From the NCBI GenBank assembly GCA_020736575.1, contig JAGPYM010000001.1, positions 744,001-808,000 on the forward strand: DNA of 64,000 bases. Reading direction: 5' to 3'. Shown one piece after another: positions 32,388 through 44,884 of this stretch. The position numbers were made by a program, and so were the translations under genes. This stretch comes from Thelonectria olida. Its lineage: Eukaryota; Ascomycota; Sordariomycetes; Hypocreales; Nectriaceae. The notes beneath the pieces are model-generated. The model searched no databases. It worked only from the letters and a program-made list of their open reading frames with translations, and was not told where the DNA came from. Position 1 is the stretch's first letter. Each line of letters opens with the position of its first letter.

Positions 32388-33464
32388 ATGACCGATGCCG
32401 ACAATGCCACCAGAGCTCCCGAGAGCGATGCCCAGGAGCAAGCTCCCGTCGTGGGCGAGCACTGCGTAACTGACAGACCGACCCGTGTGTGCTAACCCTT
32501 CACCCGCTTCCCCTCGATCCCGAGACTAACAAATTCAGCCTCGGGCAAGGCTTCGACTGGCGAGATCATCAAACTCGACGACGTTGATGTAAGTCAATCG
32601 ACGAAACGCCCGTCTCAGACATATGCTAAGCGCTATTCTCTCCAGGTCTACATCTCCAAGCCGGTTGACTACCCCCACACTCCATCCCGTCTTCTCCTCC
32701 TCCTTACGGGCGGCACTGGCATCAAGTCAGTCAACAACCAGCTTCAAGCCGACAAGTATGCCTCTGAAGGCTTCCTCGTCATCATGCCCGACATGTTCGG
32801 CGGCGATACCGCACCTGCCGCCACGTCCATCACCGACGACTCCACCTCGTTCCTCGAACAAGTCAAGCTCAAGGCGGCCGAGGTCACAAAGTCGTTTCTC
32901 ATCGACATGTGGTTAGCCCGCGTCACCGAAGACAAAGTCCTGCCGATCTTACACAAGGTCATCGGGGCTGCCAGAGTGCAGTACGCCGACGCTGTCAAGC
33001 AGGGCGATGGCATCTATGCTGTAGGATATTGCGTCGGTGCGCGCTTCGTGCTACTCCTAGCCAAGAAGTCGCAACCTTCAGGTGATGATGCAGAAGCCGG
33101 ACAGGTCCAGACAGGCCCTTTCATAAAGGCTGGCGCTTTAGCTCATGCTGCGTCGGTTGTGCCTGACGACTTCCAAAATGTCAGTGTCCCGTTGAGCTTG
33201 GTGTGCGTCGAGAACGATCCGTTGTTCCCCGATAAGGTCCGGAAAGTTGGTGAGGATAGCATGTCGTCCGTCAACTTGGAGCATGAGGTCCAAGTCTATC
33301 CTGGAGTGCCCCATGGTAAGGCCGTAGCCATCGACACTGAATATCTGGACAATGGCTGACGATACCCAGGCTTCGCTGTTGTGGGTGAGTATCAGGACGA
33401 ATCCATCAGGGATGCCCAGGTTACGGCCTATGAGCAGATGCTCGCGTGGATTCAGGCGTACTAA
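32388..33464 (+). CDS. Dienelactone hydrolase-family protein (AIM2-like)
   Basis: Exons 32388-32484, 32539-32588, 32646-33315 and 33370-33464 encode 303 residues. The alpha/beta-hydrolase fold has the nucleophile Cys178 in GYCVGARF, an acid probably within CVENDPLFP, and His272 in VYPGVPHG-FAV, the Cys-Asp-His triad of this family. Short introns of 54, 57 and 54 nt are all in phase and restore RPTP-SGKAST, DVD-VYISKP and PHG-FAVVGEY. Intron 2 is in frame and stop-free. Fungal members are soluble enzymes of unproven substrate, named after bacterial carboxymethylenebutenolidases; yeast AIM2 is a relative. There is no signal peptide. It is divergent from RPA1 and convergent with a quinone oxidoreductase gene, 100 bp apart. 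Confidence 0.9.
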
Positions 33465-33564
33465 GCAAAGACCAGTCATTTTAATTTGTTTGAACTTCAG
33501 GCAGGCCAGCACAAGCCGTAAGCTTGGTTTCCCTTTATTCATCGGGTACGCAGGAAAGCTTGCC

Positions 33565-34628
33565 TTAGGAGATGGTACAAATAATCTTGCCAAGGTTCTT
33601 GGCCTCTTCCATTTGCTTGTGAGCCTCTTGGATCTGCTCCCAGTCCAGAACATTGTCCACAAAGATTTGAAGCTTCCCTGACTGAAAATCCGGGAGATAC
33701 TCCTCCAGCTTGTCACGTAGCTTGCCCTGATAGTTCACACCCCGACTCCTTAGCGTGCTGCCCTCGATTCGCAGCCGCTTATACAGGATCTGCTCAATGT
33801 TAGCATCAGGAACCTTTCCGCCGCTGAGCGTGCCCAAGAGCACGATGCGGCCGTCGCGGGCAGCGACGTTGAGGTTGTTTTGGAAGTAGTTCCCGCCAAC
33901 AAAGTCGACAATGTAGTCTACGCCCTTGCCACCCGTCGCCTTCTTGATTTCTTCGGCCCAGTCTTGGGTCTTGTAGTTGAAGGCCGCCGTGGCACCGAGC
34001 TTGGACGTGATAAAATCACACTTCTCCTGCGTTCCAGCGGTAGCGTAGATTTCAGAAGCGCCCGCAACGCGGGACAGCTGAATGCCCGAGATGGACACGC
34101 CCGAGGCGCCCGCGTGCCACAGGATTGACTTGCCCTTGGCGAAACCGAGCACGAGGTGCAGCGCCTGCGTCGCCGTGATCCAAGTCTCGGGAATGCCGGC
34201 GCACTTCTCGAAGCTCAAGGACTTGGGCTTGTGCAGCAGCATGCACGTGCTGACAGCAATGAACTCGGCGTAGGCACCCCCGTAGGCCAGTCCAAAGACC
34301 TCATCGCCCTCTTTGAAGCCGCAGTGGTCGCCAGTCCCGAAGGACTCGATGACGCCGCTGAACTCAACGCCGAGCGTGGCAGGGGCCTGGGGAGGAAGCG
34401 GGTAGAAGCCACGGCGTTGTACAATGTCCATGCGGTTGATGCCAAACGCCTTGACGCGCACGAGAGCCTGTCCGTCTGCGGGAGAAGGCAGGGCCGTCTG
34501 ATCGTTGATGAAGAGGGCATCGAGCTCGCCCTTACCACCGCGAATGTCTAAAAGGGCGGGTCAGAAAGCTGTGAGCGAGTGGTGGTTTATCACAGTCCCA
34601 TACCGACTGCTCTCATAACGCTCGCCAT
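33565..34628 (-). CDS. NAD(P)H quinone oxidoreductase, PIG3/TP53I3-type
   Basis: Exons 34628-34604 and 34547-33565 encode 335 residues. It is a zinc-independent medium-chain dehydrogenase/reductase: a GroES-like N-terminal domain with GINRMDIVQRRGFYPLPPQAPATLGVEF, EGDEVFGLAYGGAYAEF, then the nucleotide-binding domain with WHAGASGVS (about 152-160). The zinc ligands of alcohol dehydrogenases are absent. The PxGA-like signature and the ILYKRLRIEGSTLRSR block are typical of the PIG3 quinone reductase group, which uses NADPH to reduce quinones. The 56-nt intron lies after residue 8 and restores MRAV-DIRGGKG. There is no targeting signal beyond the short MASVMRAV start. The 100-bp tail-to-tail spacing with the hydrolase gene suggests overlapping 3' UTRs. 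Confidence 0.92.
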
Positions 34629-37600
34629 TGTAGATGTAGGTGTATTATTTCGATGACGGAGGAAGTGTAATGCGATCGGAAAGCAGCTCGATGCAATTGA
34701 GGACGGTTAAGTTTGGGTTTGGGCAATGGCACACGTATTGCGTAATGAAGCTGTTGGGGCACATTAGTAATGCACCTCGGCACGTTCGGCGCAACCAGCG
34801 ATGTCGTCGAAGATCAACAACCTCTCATCGTTGAAGACTCATGTTGCGAGTTGCGAGCCAAGAGCGCCAGCATTTCACGCCCAGCACATAGCCGACATTG
34901 GCTATGAGCAGAGAGGGTTCGCCAGTGTGGCAGAACACCACAGAACAGAGTGTCAGTCTCAATCCGAAAAATTGACCCTGACTGCTTCGAGTTTCAACAC
35001 CCAGTTATCGACAAACGGGCGGTGTGGCAGCGAGTATCGACGAGACATGGCTCAATCAGCTCCGACAAGAGGCAGAAGTCCATGACAATGTAACCTAGGT
35101 GGTTGTTGAAGGAGAGATTCCCAAGAACAGTAACCACATCCGCCTCACGTCAGAAAGTTCCAGACGCCAACACCAGGGTTGGAAGCAAGCGTCCGGTATG
35201 TCTCGTCTAGTTTCGTCTCGTCTTGTCTCATCAGCGGGTCAGTCCGCAAACAACCAGGGGGGGGCATTCGAATTGTCTCAGAAAACGAGGTTATCGATGC
35301 TTGAAAACATGCTTGCTTGCTGGATGAAGTTGATTTTCGAGGCTCCGCTCACACGAGGTTACCTGTTAGGAGGTTGGTCCGAGGAGAGGAGAGGAGAGGC
35401 TCCTCCGTCAGGGCCAACGAGGCGAACCGAATAACTCAAACTTGACCGAACGAATCACACTGCTCACAATCCCACAGTCCGAGAGGACATCGAAAAATGA
35501 GAAACTATCGGGCATGAACATGGGGGGAGGGGCGTGTCGTGTCTTTAGAGAAGGCTGGAGGATCGATCAGACCATCGAGCGGAGAGGCAATATCATCGGT
35601 CAAGCGCGTATGATGTTGTTCACATCCGACGACCGAAACTCCCTCTTGGAGATTAAACGCCCGCAGCCCAAGCAAGGCTAATAACTCGGGGCCAGCGGCT
35701 CATCGGTGATTTCCAGAGCTACGTCTTAGAATAGATTTGTATGACTGGATTTGCGTTGATAAGACGGTGTGGGATGAGACATTGTTGGCTAATAAGACAA
35801 TGAAACATGACTAGAAGAGATTAAAGAGAAGAAATCACCGTTGCATAGAGCGGGAGAGGCTGCAGTAGCTTCAGGCGAGGATGCAAGAGGGTGTGGAAGA
35901 TGAAGCAACGGGACGAACTGGACACCCAATTCCCAAAAACATTCAATGTCAACAATAACAACGAGGACGAAGAAAACAAACAACAATAAAAGGAGAGGAG
36001 CAACACCCGAACCGCACAACGGAGAAGCGGGACCGCCCGTCGGAATGAGTTCGCAGTCAAGGGCTCCAGGCAAAGCTCGCATGCAGCTACAGAACCAATG
36101 AGAACAGTCTTTGCTCCAGACGTAGTTGTATGCAATGATGAACACTAACGAGAAGCAAGAGCGACAAAGTAACTTACACTGCTGCAGAGCAGAGATGAAA
36201 GTGCGGAGCATTGCTGCATTGGCGACATCTAGGTCTGCTCGCACCGGACGATCTCAACAGGATGGCCAGAGGTGGAAATTGCAGCCGGCTGAATTCATCC
36301 GAACCGCCCACGTCTCCAAACAGCATCACAGGTGCAGGACGCTAGAGAAATTAATCTCAGCAATCAAGAGCGGTCGATGGCTCGAGAAGGATGCAAAAGG
36401 TCGAATCGGGCGGTTGTGGGTTGCATTTGGAAAACAGGGGAGAAATCGGGGGTTTGAGAAGGTCGAATTGGTTGATTAATCGATGGATGATACGAGATGG
36501 GTCCGAGAAAAGGAGCGTTCCCGGACGATACGTATCGAAAAGGGTAGCGAGAGCGTGCCAGCCTTGACAGCCATTCGAGCCTTGTCAGTAAGTAGCCTTC
36601 CCATTCGCAAGGCTGTTGGTGAGATCTAGCCTTTAAGGCTTTGAGACGCGCATGAAACTATCCTGCACTCAATCGCATTCTTTTGAACTGGTTATAAGAA
36701 TACGCGTTAGTTAGAGCCAAGCTGTGATCCAACGACTGCAACAAGCTTTGGCAAGGCACAATGTATTCCCCGGCAAAGGCTCCTCGGCGAAACCAGGCTG
36801 GGAGCATCGTCCCAGCGTGCTCTGGCGCAAGTCGATAGCTCCGGAGACCTAGAGATGTGCTGCCACATGGGTGAAGCTAGCCGGGGGTGCGCGGTCCGGC
36901 ACTGAAGATGGCCTACTACGCAGTAAAGCTTGTTACTCATAGCCAAATTCAGGCTGGAGACATTTCCAGACGAGCCCTGACAGCCCTCCCTGCCTAGTCA
37001 TCTCTCGCGTGGGCGGAAATCGAGATGGGATGCCAGACGATTTGGCCCGCCCCCATTCATAAGCGCACCAAAGCGCAGGGAGCATCGGCCAGAGGAACAC
37101 CCGGGGCAGTAATTAGGAAGGAACAAGAACTACGAAGTACAGAGATAAAGACCGCGGTCTAAAGCCGGAGAATGTCGATCAGAACAGAAGGTCAAGAAAG
37201 GCGCGAGGCCAAAGTTCATGGGTCATGTGTCCATCGCTTGCATGGGCGCGATGGAGCAAATACGAGGACAAGGTACCATCTCTCGGATGTGAGAGGTTTT
37301 TTCTTCGATGCTTGCTTTTGGATCGTTTCTCGCTGGTTGGCTGTTTCTTCTTTCGGCTCAGAAAGAAAAACGGATTGCTTGGGGTCAGGCCAGGGCTCGA
37401 CCGGGGAGTGAGAAGACCTGGGGAAATTGATGCTTCAATCCTTGGAAGAAGAGATAAAGCCTGGGGCTATTGGAAGTCGGGGTTGCCAAGGTCTGTTCCC
37501 TAGCGTTACTATTATCAGTTCTCTCAGAAAGGCCCGCGGAAACAGCTAGAGTCTTGGGGTGGATAAGGGGGAAATTAATCGAGGGGAAGCCTTGTAAAGG

Positions 37601-37797
37601 AGGAGGCGAGCCGGAGTCAGTGTTCGGAGTGCGGACAATCATGAAAACAATTGTGAGGCCTGAGAGCCTGAGGCCTTATCACCAAGCGTCCGGGGCCCGT
37701 CGGAAAGGGGAACATCGGTCCGGGCAGGCAAACTCAGAGCCTACCTATTGGCTGATGGGCGAGAAGGCTGTTCACTAATAAATTGCCAGGGGATTCG

Positions 37798-37809
37798 TAC
37801 TACGTAGTA
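37798..37809. repeat. 12-bp perfect palindrome TACTACGTAGTA
   Basis: An exact inverted repeat with no spacer. It could be a dimeric transcription factor site or chance; related GTAC/TACG-rich words recur in noncoding parts of the window. Confidence 0.6.
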
Positions 37810-40800
37810 GGAGTCATGATAGGCGGCGGTCTGCCGTCATTGGCGGTCTGCATTCAGGTTGGTCCCAAAAGGTTACAGAGGGAGCGAAAGCTGAGCAAAA
37901 GGGCGTCCGGGGTCAGTCAGTGTGAGTGAATGCAACCTGCCAAACTCCAGCAAGCCCTGCAAGGCTCGGCGCATATGGCCGTTGAACCGACACCAGTCCA
38001 AGAAGCAACAGTGCGAACATGCGTTGTGATGTTCAGAGTCGCTGCACGAAGCGCTGGCTAGATGTGAGAAACATGGAACCTGAAAGCACATACCTTAGTA
38101 GGTATGCGTGACACGGTGCCCCAGATTAGCCACGTAAGGTTGGCTGCAAGAACCGAGTAAGCTTGGTTGCAGCAGTTGGGTCATCCATCCCTCCACCTCA
38201 AATCCCAATAAGGAGAGGCAATCGCGGTTGCGATCTGGAGGCGTTGATGTTCATCTCTCGCAAGGGACCGCTAGACTGTCATTGAAACACAACCGTCAGC
38301 CATCAAGCAAGCCACGCGTTGATAATTTCGGCCAATTGGTGACGACGCCGCTGTGGTTTCGATTTCATTTTGTCAGATCGAGTTGCATCAGGTCGACAAC
38401 CGCACTGGGCAAATATCCCAAAAGGAATTTGGCGGCGTGGTTTGTCGTCACAAGCATCTTGGCTCTTAAGCCTTGTGTGCAGAGATTTTTCCTCACGTCG
38501 TCTTAGAATTCCGCTTCCGCTCTTTGGTCGGCCTTGGGTTATCCCCTGTCTAGTCTGCGTGAGACTTTCAGACCGAGGCGACTGCAGGCGGCAAAAGGTT
38601 CTGGTAGATGGGCAGTGAGTTACCCGGGGCTATTGATTGCTTCTTTGGTGACAGGGGGTTGTTGCCCCAGGTGTTTGTTCCATTGAATCGAACTGGTTGC
38701 AAGTCTTGCGCAAAGCCACTGAAGCCCCAAACTCACAGGGGACCGTCGCTTGCATCGGAGGCTCGTGTGTTAATACTTGAGTGGTTCGTGTTCTGGGGGA
38801 GCTAGAATCAGCCTGGTGAGCTGGAGGAGGGAGGTGGCGAGCGGTCAGTGCCAGTGGATCGATGCAGCAGCAGCTGAAGGGTCCTTGACACCTCAGGCAC
38901 CAGCGCATCTCCCAGCCTGTGTGGAAAGAGCGAGTTGAATTAGGTGCATTTCCGCCGACTAGCTGCAAGGGTTAAGGGGGGTGAGGAGACGAGCCGAACG
39001 GACGGCCAGCAGGCTCGACTGTCTAGAGGGTTCTGTACCTGCATTAGTTCAAGTTTTATGCTAGGGCAACGGCAAGGCGAGCGCTCAGCGGACCAGTCAC
39101 GGCAGGTGCGCAATGAGACGATGGAATGGTAGCTCTGCGCCGCGCGGTTCCGTCCACCACGGCCCTCCCAGTATTATCCATCAAGATGCTGCATTCGACC
39201 TAACCGCCTCGCGCTACCGCTCAGCGTCCACCCTCTCACCATGGACGTCACCAACACGCACTTAGCGTTACAGAGCAAGAAAGTCATTTTTCGTCGGAGC
39301 TGGATCCAGCTGGAATCTTCCCAAGCGGGATGCTCCAAAGAGGATCGGCGGTTGGCTCTGCTAAGATATCACCAGCTTCCCGTTGTCAGATTTCTGCTTT
39401 TGGAATACGGGTTCTATTCATGGAAATGAGGACGTGAGAAATCAGCCAGGTTTGCACAGCTGCCCCAGCTTTTGAAATGCCAATCTGACTGTACCAGTAT
39501 AATTCCTTTACGAATGCTACTGCAACGTAGGCCTCGAGATCGGCCTCGCCATGTTATCGCGTAGAACCGATGGAACCAACGAACCTCGGTGCCAATTCGC
39601 CCCGGCTTCCTCGTACCACACACCTCGCCGTTATCCGTGCCTTAACCTTGGGTCCGGTCTGTGCAGCTCGAGACAGTGCCCTTGTCAAGTCAAGGCTCGG
39701 CACCTCCGCCGAGGACTCCATGGGATGGGAATAGCATGGCAAGCGCCTTGTATGCATAGAGGGTGATCTCGTCACCCTACAACTGAAAGGGACGCATGGA
39801 GGATGTTCCTGTGCGATGCTGTATTTGGTTAACTCCGGGTGCCTGCCTCTTTCTCTCACCGGGAAGGGGGAATAGGCTTGACCGAGCGATGGCTTGCGCC
39901 GTTGACAACGCTGAAGAAGTTGTAGGTACGGGATCCCGGCTCGAACCGAAATTGGGAGTAGCCATATATTAAGAGTCAGGCAATAGCTCCAAAGTAAGTG
40001 ACCACTTCAAACGATAGCCACGGTCAGGTAATAAAACTGCTATGTCGTGGATGGGGGTTCTATTACAACGACTCCAGAAGGTACGAGACTTACTGCCAAG
40101 GGTCGCCGGATGTTTCTCAGTATGGAGTACGTACGAGAAAAAGCATGGAGACGTGGAGAGGACTTGAAGGTGGCAATTTCGTCTGGACGAAGTCGTATGC
40201 AAACTTGGGAGGACAGGCTATCATGCGGCCTCTGCACCAGCCTGCCTGACCGCTCGACATTATTCGTTGGATTTCATGCAGTTCGACTCACAATTCAATT
40301 TAGCAGTTATTAAACCGACATCCTCCCAGAGCAACCCATGTTCACCCGCCGCCCGCCGAAAGAGGTCCATCCCATCTCCTTTTCCCAGTTTTTTTTCCTT
40401 CATTCTCCATCTTGTTAGCCTCAAGCTGTCTCGGTCATCACTCTCGTCAGAGCACAAGACAAGCGTGGTTCTCCACTCACCCTCTTTGGAGTCCCCTGTT
40501 GGGCGGCCGAATGGCTTCGTCTATTCCCTGTTGAGGCGCGAAGAACGTTCCCCCCTGACTCCCTGGATCCCAGTCTGCGCAAAGGTCGCCGCTGATTTGC
40601 CCTCCGCTAAAATAACATGGCAGAAAGAGCAGAGCCGGACTTGCCAGGGTCCGCGCAGCTTAGGGTGGTGTGGCGTCCCTCCTTTTTTCGTTCGCGGGAC
40701 TGAGCTGGGCGAACGAAGTTGCAATCTGATTCTGATTGCCACCCCCCTTGTTGAACTGACAGATGAAGGAGATCCCTGGTCTATCCCATATACCCCATTG

Positions 40801-40946
40801 TAATTGGAAGAAGGTCCTATCTCGACAGCTTCGTTCTTGCTCTCCACTCATCACATCGCTTCGCTCCACCCCTCCACCACACTCCCCCCCATTGCCATCC
40901 CGCCAACAGCCCTCACTTTCATCCTCCCCCCAGGTCAACTCTTCAG

Positions 40947-40952
40947 TATAAA
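40947..40952 (+). promoter_or_regulatory. TATA box of the GPI-protein gene
   Basis: TATAAA lies 163-168 bp upstream of the ATG and is followed by a long C/T-rich leader with many CACC and CAACC words, the arrangement seen in highly expressed fungal genes. Confidence 0.6.
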
Positions 40953-41114
40953 GAAGGAGGCTTTCCAGACCTCAAGCCAATTCTTTCTTTTCCTCCTCAC
41001 CCACACTCGCTACCACAACCTTGACTCTAGTCAATTTCATTCGTTACAGCACCCTCTACCAACCCTCTTAATCAACAACTTTCGAGTTACCTAATTCCAA
41101 CCCAAACCGTCAAG

Positions 41115-41628
41115 ATGAAGTTCGCTGCTGCCGCCGTCATTGCCGCCGTTGCTGGTGTCTCTGCCCACTCCAACGTCTCCTACACCACCGAGGTCGTTGA
41201 TGTCTACACCACCTACTGCCCTTACGCCACCGAGATCACCCACGGCGGCAAGACCTACACCGTCACTGAGGCCACCACCCTGACCATCACTGACTGCCCT
41301 TGCACCATCACCAAGCCCGTCATCACCACCTCCGCTGTTGTCTGCCACGACTGGTAAGTTCCCGTGACGCTCAGAAGCAGATCCCATCAGATCGACTAAC
41401 ATCCACAACAGCGTCAAGCCTCCCCCGGCCCACGGCAACAACTCTACCTGGGTCCCCGTTGTTCCCACTGGCGGCGCTCACACCACTCCCGGTGCTCCCG
41501 TTTCCACTCCCACCAAGGGCTCCGGTGGTAACACTCCCTCCGAGGTTCCCACTGCCGGTGCCGGCAAGGTCGCTGCCCTCTCCGGCGCTGGCCTCGCTGC
41601 CATCGTTGGTCTTGCTGCCTTCCTGTAA
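41115..41628 (+). CDS. Small secreted GPI-anchored cell-wall protein
   Basis: Exons 41115-41353 and 41412-41628 encode 151 residues. A signal peptide (1-17, [17 protein letters not shown]) is followed by a Thr/Tyr-rich domain with [37 protein letters not shown] and five cysteines (35, 61, 63, 77, 80). A Pro/Ser/Thr/Gly-rich stalk and a hydrophobic C-terminal tail ([15 protein letters not shown]) give a GPI-attachment signature. Sequons include NVS (20-22) and NNST in the stalk. The 58-nt intron splits the codon for Cys80. Codons are almost all C-ending and the leader is long, suggesting very high expression. It resembles the small abundant wall proteins of filamentous ascomycetes related to clock-controlled protein CCG-6; that naming is from memory and uncertain. 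Biochemical function unknown. Confidence 0.88.
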
Positions 41629-44600
41629 ATCAACAACTAGCGCGCCTCGCCGCCGTCCACGTCCTACCTACGAACATGCCTTATTTACGATAATACCTAA
41701 TTTCGTGGTAGCCTTCGCCAGCCCATGACTGGAGGAGCAGTGTGGGAAGCTAGTCGTTGGTTTCCATTCTTACGGAGGAGGGACTTACGGGGATGAACAA
41801 CTTCAGCGGATAATCTTTGGGGATGTATAGACTTTTTGGGATACGAACATACGACGCGGAGAACCGGTATACTCCTGCACTGCACTATGGAGTCCTTATC
41901 TAATGATGGCCACGCTTTGCAGGGTTGAGAGATTCTTGTTATTGAATCTTTGTCTCGGTGTTCGAAAGGAGCTCGCCCATACCCTGATCTACGGGAGGAT
42001 TTCTGAAGATTTAGGTGTGCGGTCTTTCGGGGCTGGGAATATAATGTGTTATTTTCATAATTGCTGCAGACGATCTCGTTTGGATACTAATGCGACCTCG
42101 TTCAATGCGCATGATTTCAATCCAAAATACCACATTTTCAACCTCGATACAACAATCGGCATCTGGTTCCCTTGTGCCTAATATTTCTTTTCTCTTTGGA
42201 CGTGTTTATGGCTTCTTGTTAATTAGAACGTTCTCCAATGTTGGCGAGCTCCAACCCTTCTATCATAGAGATAGAGCATAGCAAACATTGCTGGGAGGCC
42301 AGTTTTGGTCCGCCTTACTACAACCTTCTTATCCTGGGCTCCTCTTGCTGTGAAGTTGGCCGACCCTCTGTCTGGCCTTGAGAACTTGGTGTGTTCGGGT
42401 CTGGGACATGTCTTGGACCAGAGCGGGAGTAGTGGGTGCGGCTAGCAATGGGCATTGTCTCTCTCCCATGTTTGTTTGTTTGCTTGGTCTCTGACCTTGA
42501 CCATAGTCTACCCGCTTGGACATATTTTTTTAGTTGAACCGCACTTGTCGGCCCACCCCCCAAAGGGCCGGGGGGACCCCAGAAAGACCTCATCCAGATT
42601 TCAAGGCTCGTCGCTGGTCGCAAGCATTCATGCCCGAAGCGGATGGTCGGTCGTTGGTGACGAGTCGGGCATCGCATTGGGCCACCCACCTTTTGGTAGC
42701 CGTGCAGGCGACCGACCCACCATTGATCATGCTACAAGCAGGGACACTTAGCGAACTGTCAGCAGCAGGACCCTGAGCTGCAGGGACCTGTGAACACCCT
42801 CCCTTCACGCAAACGCCCACACATGGCTTGATGTGTCTCGTCTCGTCTTGTCTTTTCTCTGCTATCCATCTCGGGCGAGACAAATGCACTTACTGCGCCA
42901 CCGACGAACCGCTCAATGGCTGTTCGTCACATTTTGGTGTGGCAGACGACGTCCAGGGTGAGACGAGGAGGGCCGGAAACGGCGTCAAGACAGTGAATGG
43001 ACTGACTTCTAAGCGAGATTGCGCTGGCGGGTTTATCTCGTAGACTTTTCTGAAAGAAGCAGGTTTGTTGCTTTCACTGCTTTTGGGTTAATGGCTAACT
43101 AAACGAGGCTGGTAGGGATGAGGGATATTGGATCAAGTCAAGACAAGAACAACTTTCTTGGCTCTGTGGGGGCCGCTACGCAGGTGAGAGTCTTTCCAGA
43201 TTTGGGCTGGTGTGTTGGTGCCCGGCTCTTCTGGGAAGACTGGGACGCTTTAGCCGTGAGTCAGTTGTCATCGCCCATGTGCTTGCTGATAGGAGACATG
43301 CCACTCACTGATGATCCTGTTCATCTGCCGGGTAGGCATGATTCCGTTACGCTGTTTCATGGTATGTCATATGTGTGTGTGTTTTTCTAGTTTGGTACGG
43401 TAGCTATCCGGTGCATGGAGTGCTGGTTGGTTCAGTGAGTTGACCAGAGAGACTCGAAGTCTCCGATGAGCAACCAGTAAGTACGTGAAGCAATAGCCAC
43501 TGCGCGCAGTCTCGATGGAAAGTCTTCAAAATAGACAGCAAGGCTCGAACCATTTTTACTGATTGGCCTCTCTCTCTGTCGACAATTTGTCCATGATATG
43601 TCCATATTATCACAGATAGGCCAACCATTCACTCTCACCCAGTCAGACAGACACTTACACCTCTTTTCCGTCTGTCGTGGTGCTACCCTAGACCATCGTC
43701 GTCGGCTATGTTGGCATCGGCTATGCTGGCAATGTCGATAAGGTCAAGAGGCTTACTGTTCAGTTATTCCAGCTGGCAATTGTTCTCTTTGGTCCATTTG
43801 GCCATCTTTCAAGACCGAGGTACTTGCGGCACAAATGCTCGCACCTCAATGGTCTAATTGGGCCGCAACTCTCAACGAACTTCCTCGGGAGTCACCATCG
43901 CAGCCCGGGAACAGCTGTCGTCAACTGCAACTCACAAAGGACCAAGATTGACGGAGAGAATCGGAGCCAACCTCAACTCGAGTGGCATGATCATGCCCTT
44001 CACAGGAGTCGAAATGGGTTTCCTTCTGGTTGACGAGCGTCATTCTGGGTGTTCAAGGAGTGGCCAATGGTCGCAACCGCTCGTACGGATCGGATCCGAG
44101 TTCGGCAATTGAACAACACACCTGGTCTCGCACAGAACAACTGCCAAAGTGGTCTGTTTGTTGCGTCTCAACTCTGCAGAAATTGAATTGGCAAACCCGT
44201 GGGACTGAGATTGTCGATTGACTCGATCCGAGCCCCATTGTCGGACAGTCTCCCGGGTCGGCAACGTCACCGGGCAAAGGGGAACTGGAGCTTTTCCCAG
44301 CCCCGGAATGCGGGGGAAGTGGGAACTGCCGTCTCCAAATTCGCCGGCAAGCCAACCAGAGACGCCGCATTTAGAGGCTGCCTCTTGGTAAGGCATCTCG
44401 GTTGGTATGGGAGAGGGAAAAGTGTTGAACCCGTCAAGTCACGACACTTGTCGTCGGCTGTCTTACTTTTGGGCTAAGTTGGCAAGGCGAGGAAACAACC
44501 GAGAAACTGGGAAGGGGTCGTCTGCACAAGTTCTTTCCCCATTCCCGGTTTCCCGTCATCTTGAGATTTCTCACCACCAACTATTCGTACAGTATCAATC

Positions 44601-44884
44601 ATATGGGAAGGACCAGCCTATGCCTAGTCGTACCTTCCTGGCTCCCGTCCTTCGTGCCTACCTTCCAATTGTCTGACGCGCTTGTCCTCTATTAGCTCCA
44701 CTGCTCCTGCCCTTTAGTCCCGTCCCTCTTATTATTCCTAAGTTGGGCTCTCCTTCCCTCAGGTTCGAAACCTCAATTACGCCGAAGCGCACCCCCAACC
44801 AATAACCGAGGATTGCCGTCGGCGCCATTGCCGTGAGCGCACCTCATCAAAGGCACCGGTCCAGTCGCTCTTTGAGAGGTGGTT
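41629..44884. other. 3.3-kb intergenic interval
   Basis: This holds the 3' UTR of the GPI-protein gene and the promoter of the acyl-CoA synthetase gene. No coding sequence was recognised; open frames are short, overlap on both strands and have no motifs. The last ~200 bases are C/T-rich and fit a leader. Confidence 0.55.

Larger units (their letters stand above)
34629..41114. other. 6.5-kb interval without a recognisable gene
   Basis: This lies between the starts of the divergent quinone oxidoreductase and GPI-protein genes. No protein family was recognised. A TCTCGTCT-type simple repeat sits at 35201-35231, a GAGGA repeat near 35380-35400, and two small palindromes at 37798-37809 and 38092-38109. 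The last ~250 bases before 41115 are C/T-rich with a TATA box. A minus-strand frame near 35.8-36.2 kb encodes a hydrophobic stretch but has no convincing gene structure. Confidence 0.55.

Noticed and set aside
35789..36211. Minus-strand frame with a hydrophobic segment and a GTAAGT just after MLRTFISALQQ
   Set aside because: The only nearby acceptor would make a 33-nt intron, shorter than any here; no family is recognisable and no downstream exon fits.
44770..44790. AGGTTCGAAACCT resembling a tRNA T-arm
   Set aside because: No acceptor, D or anticodon stems can be drawn upstream; it is an isolated palindrome.
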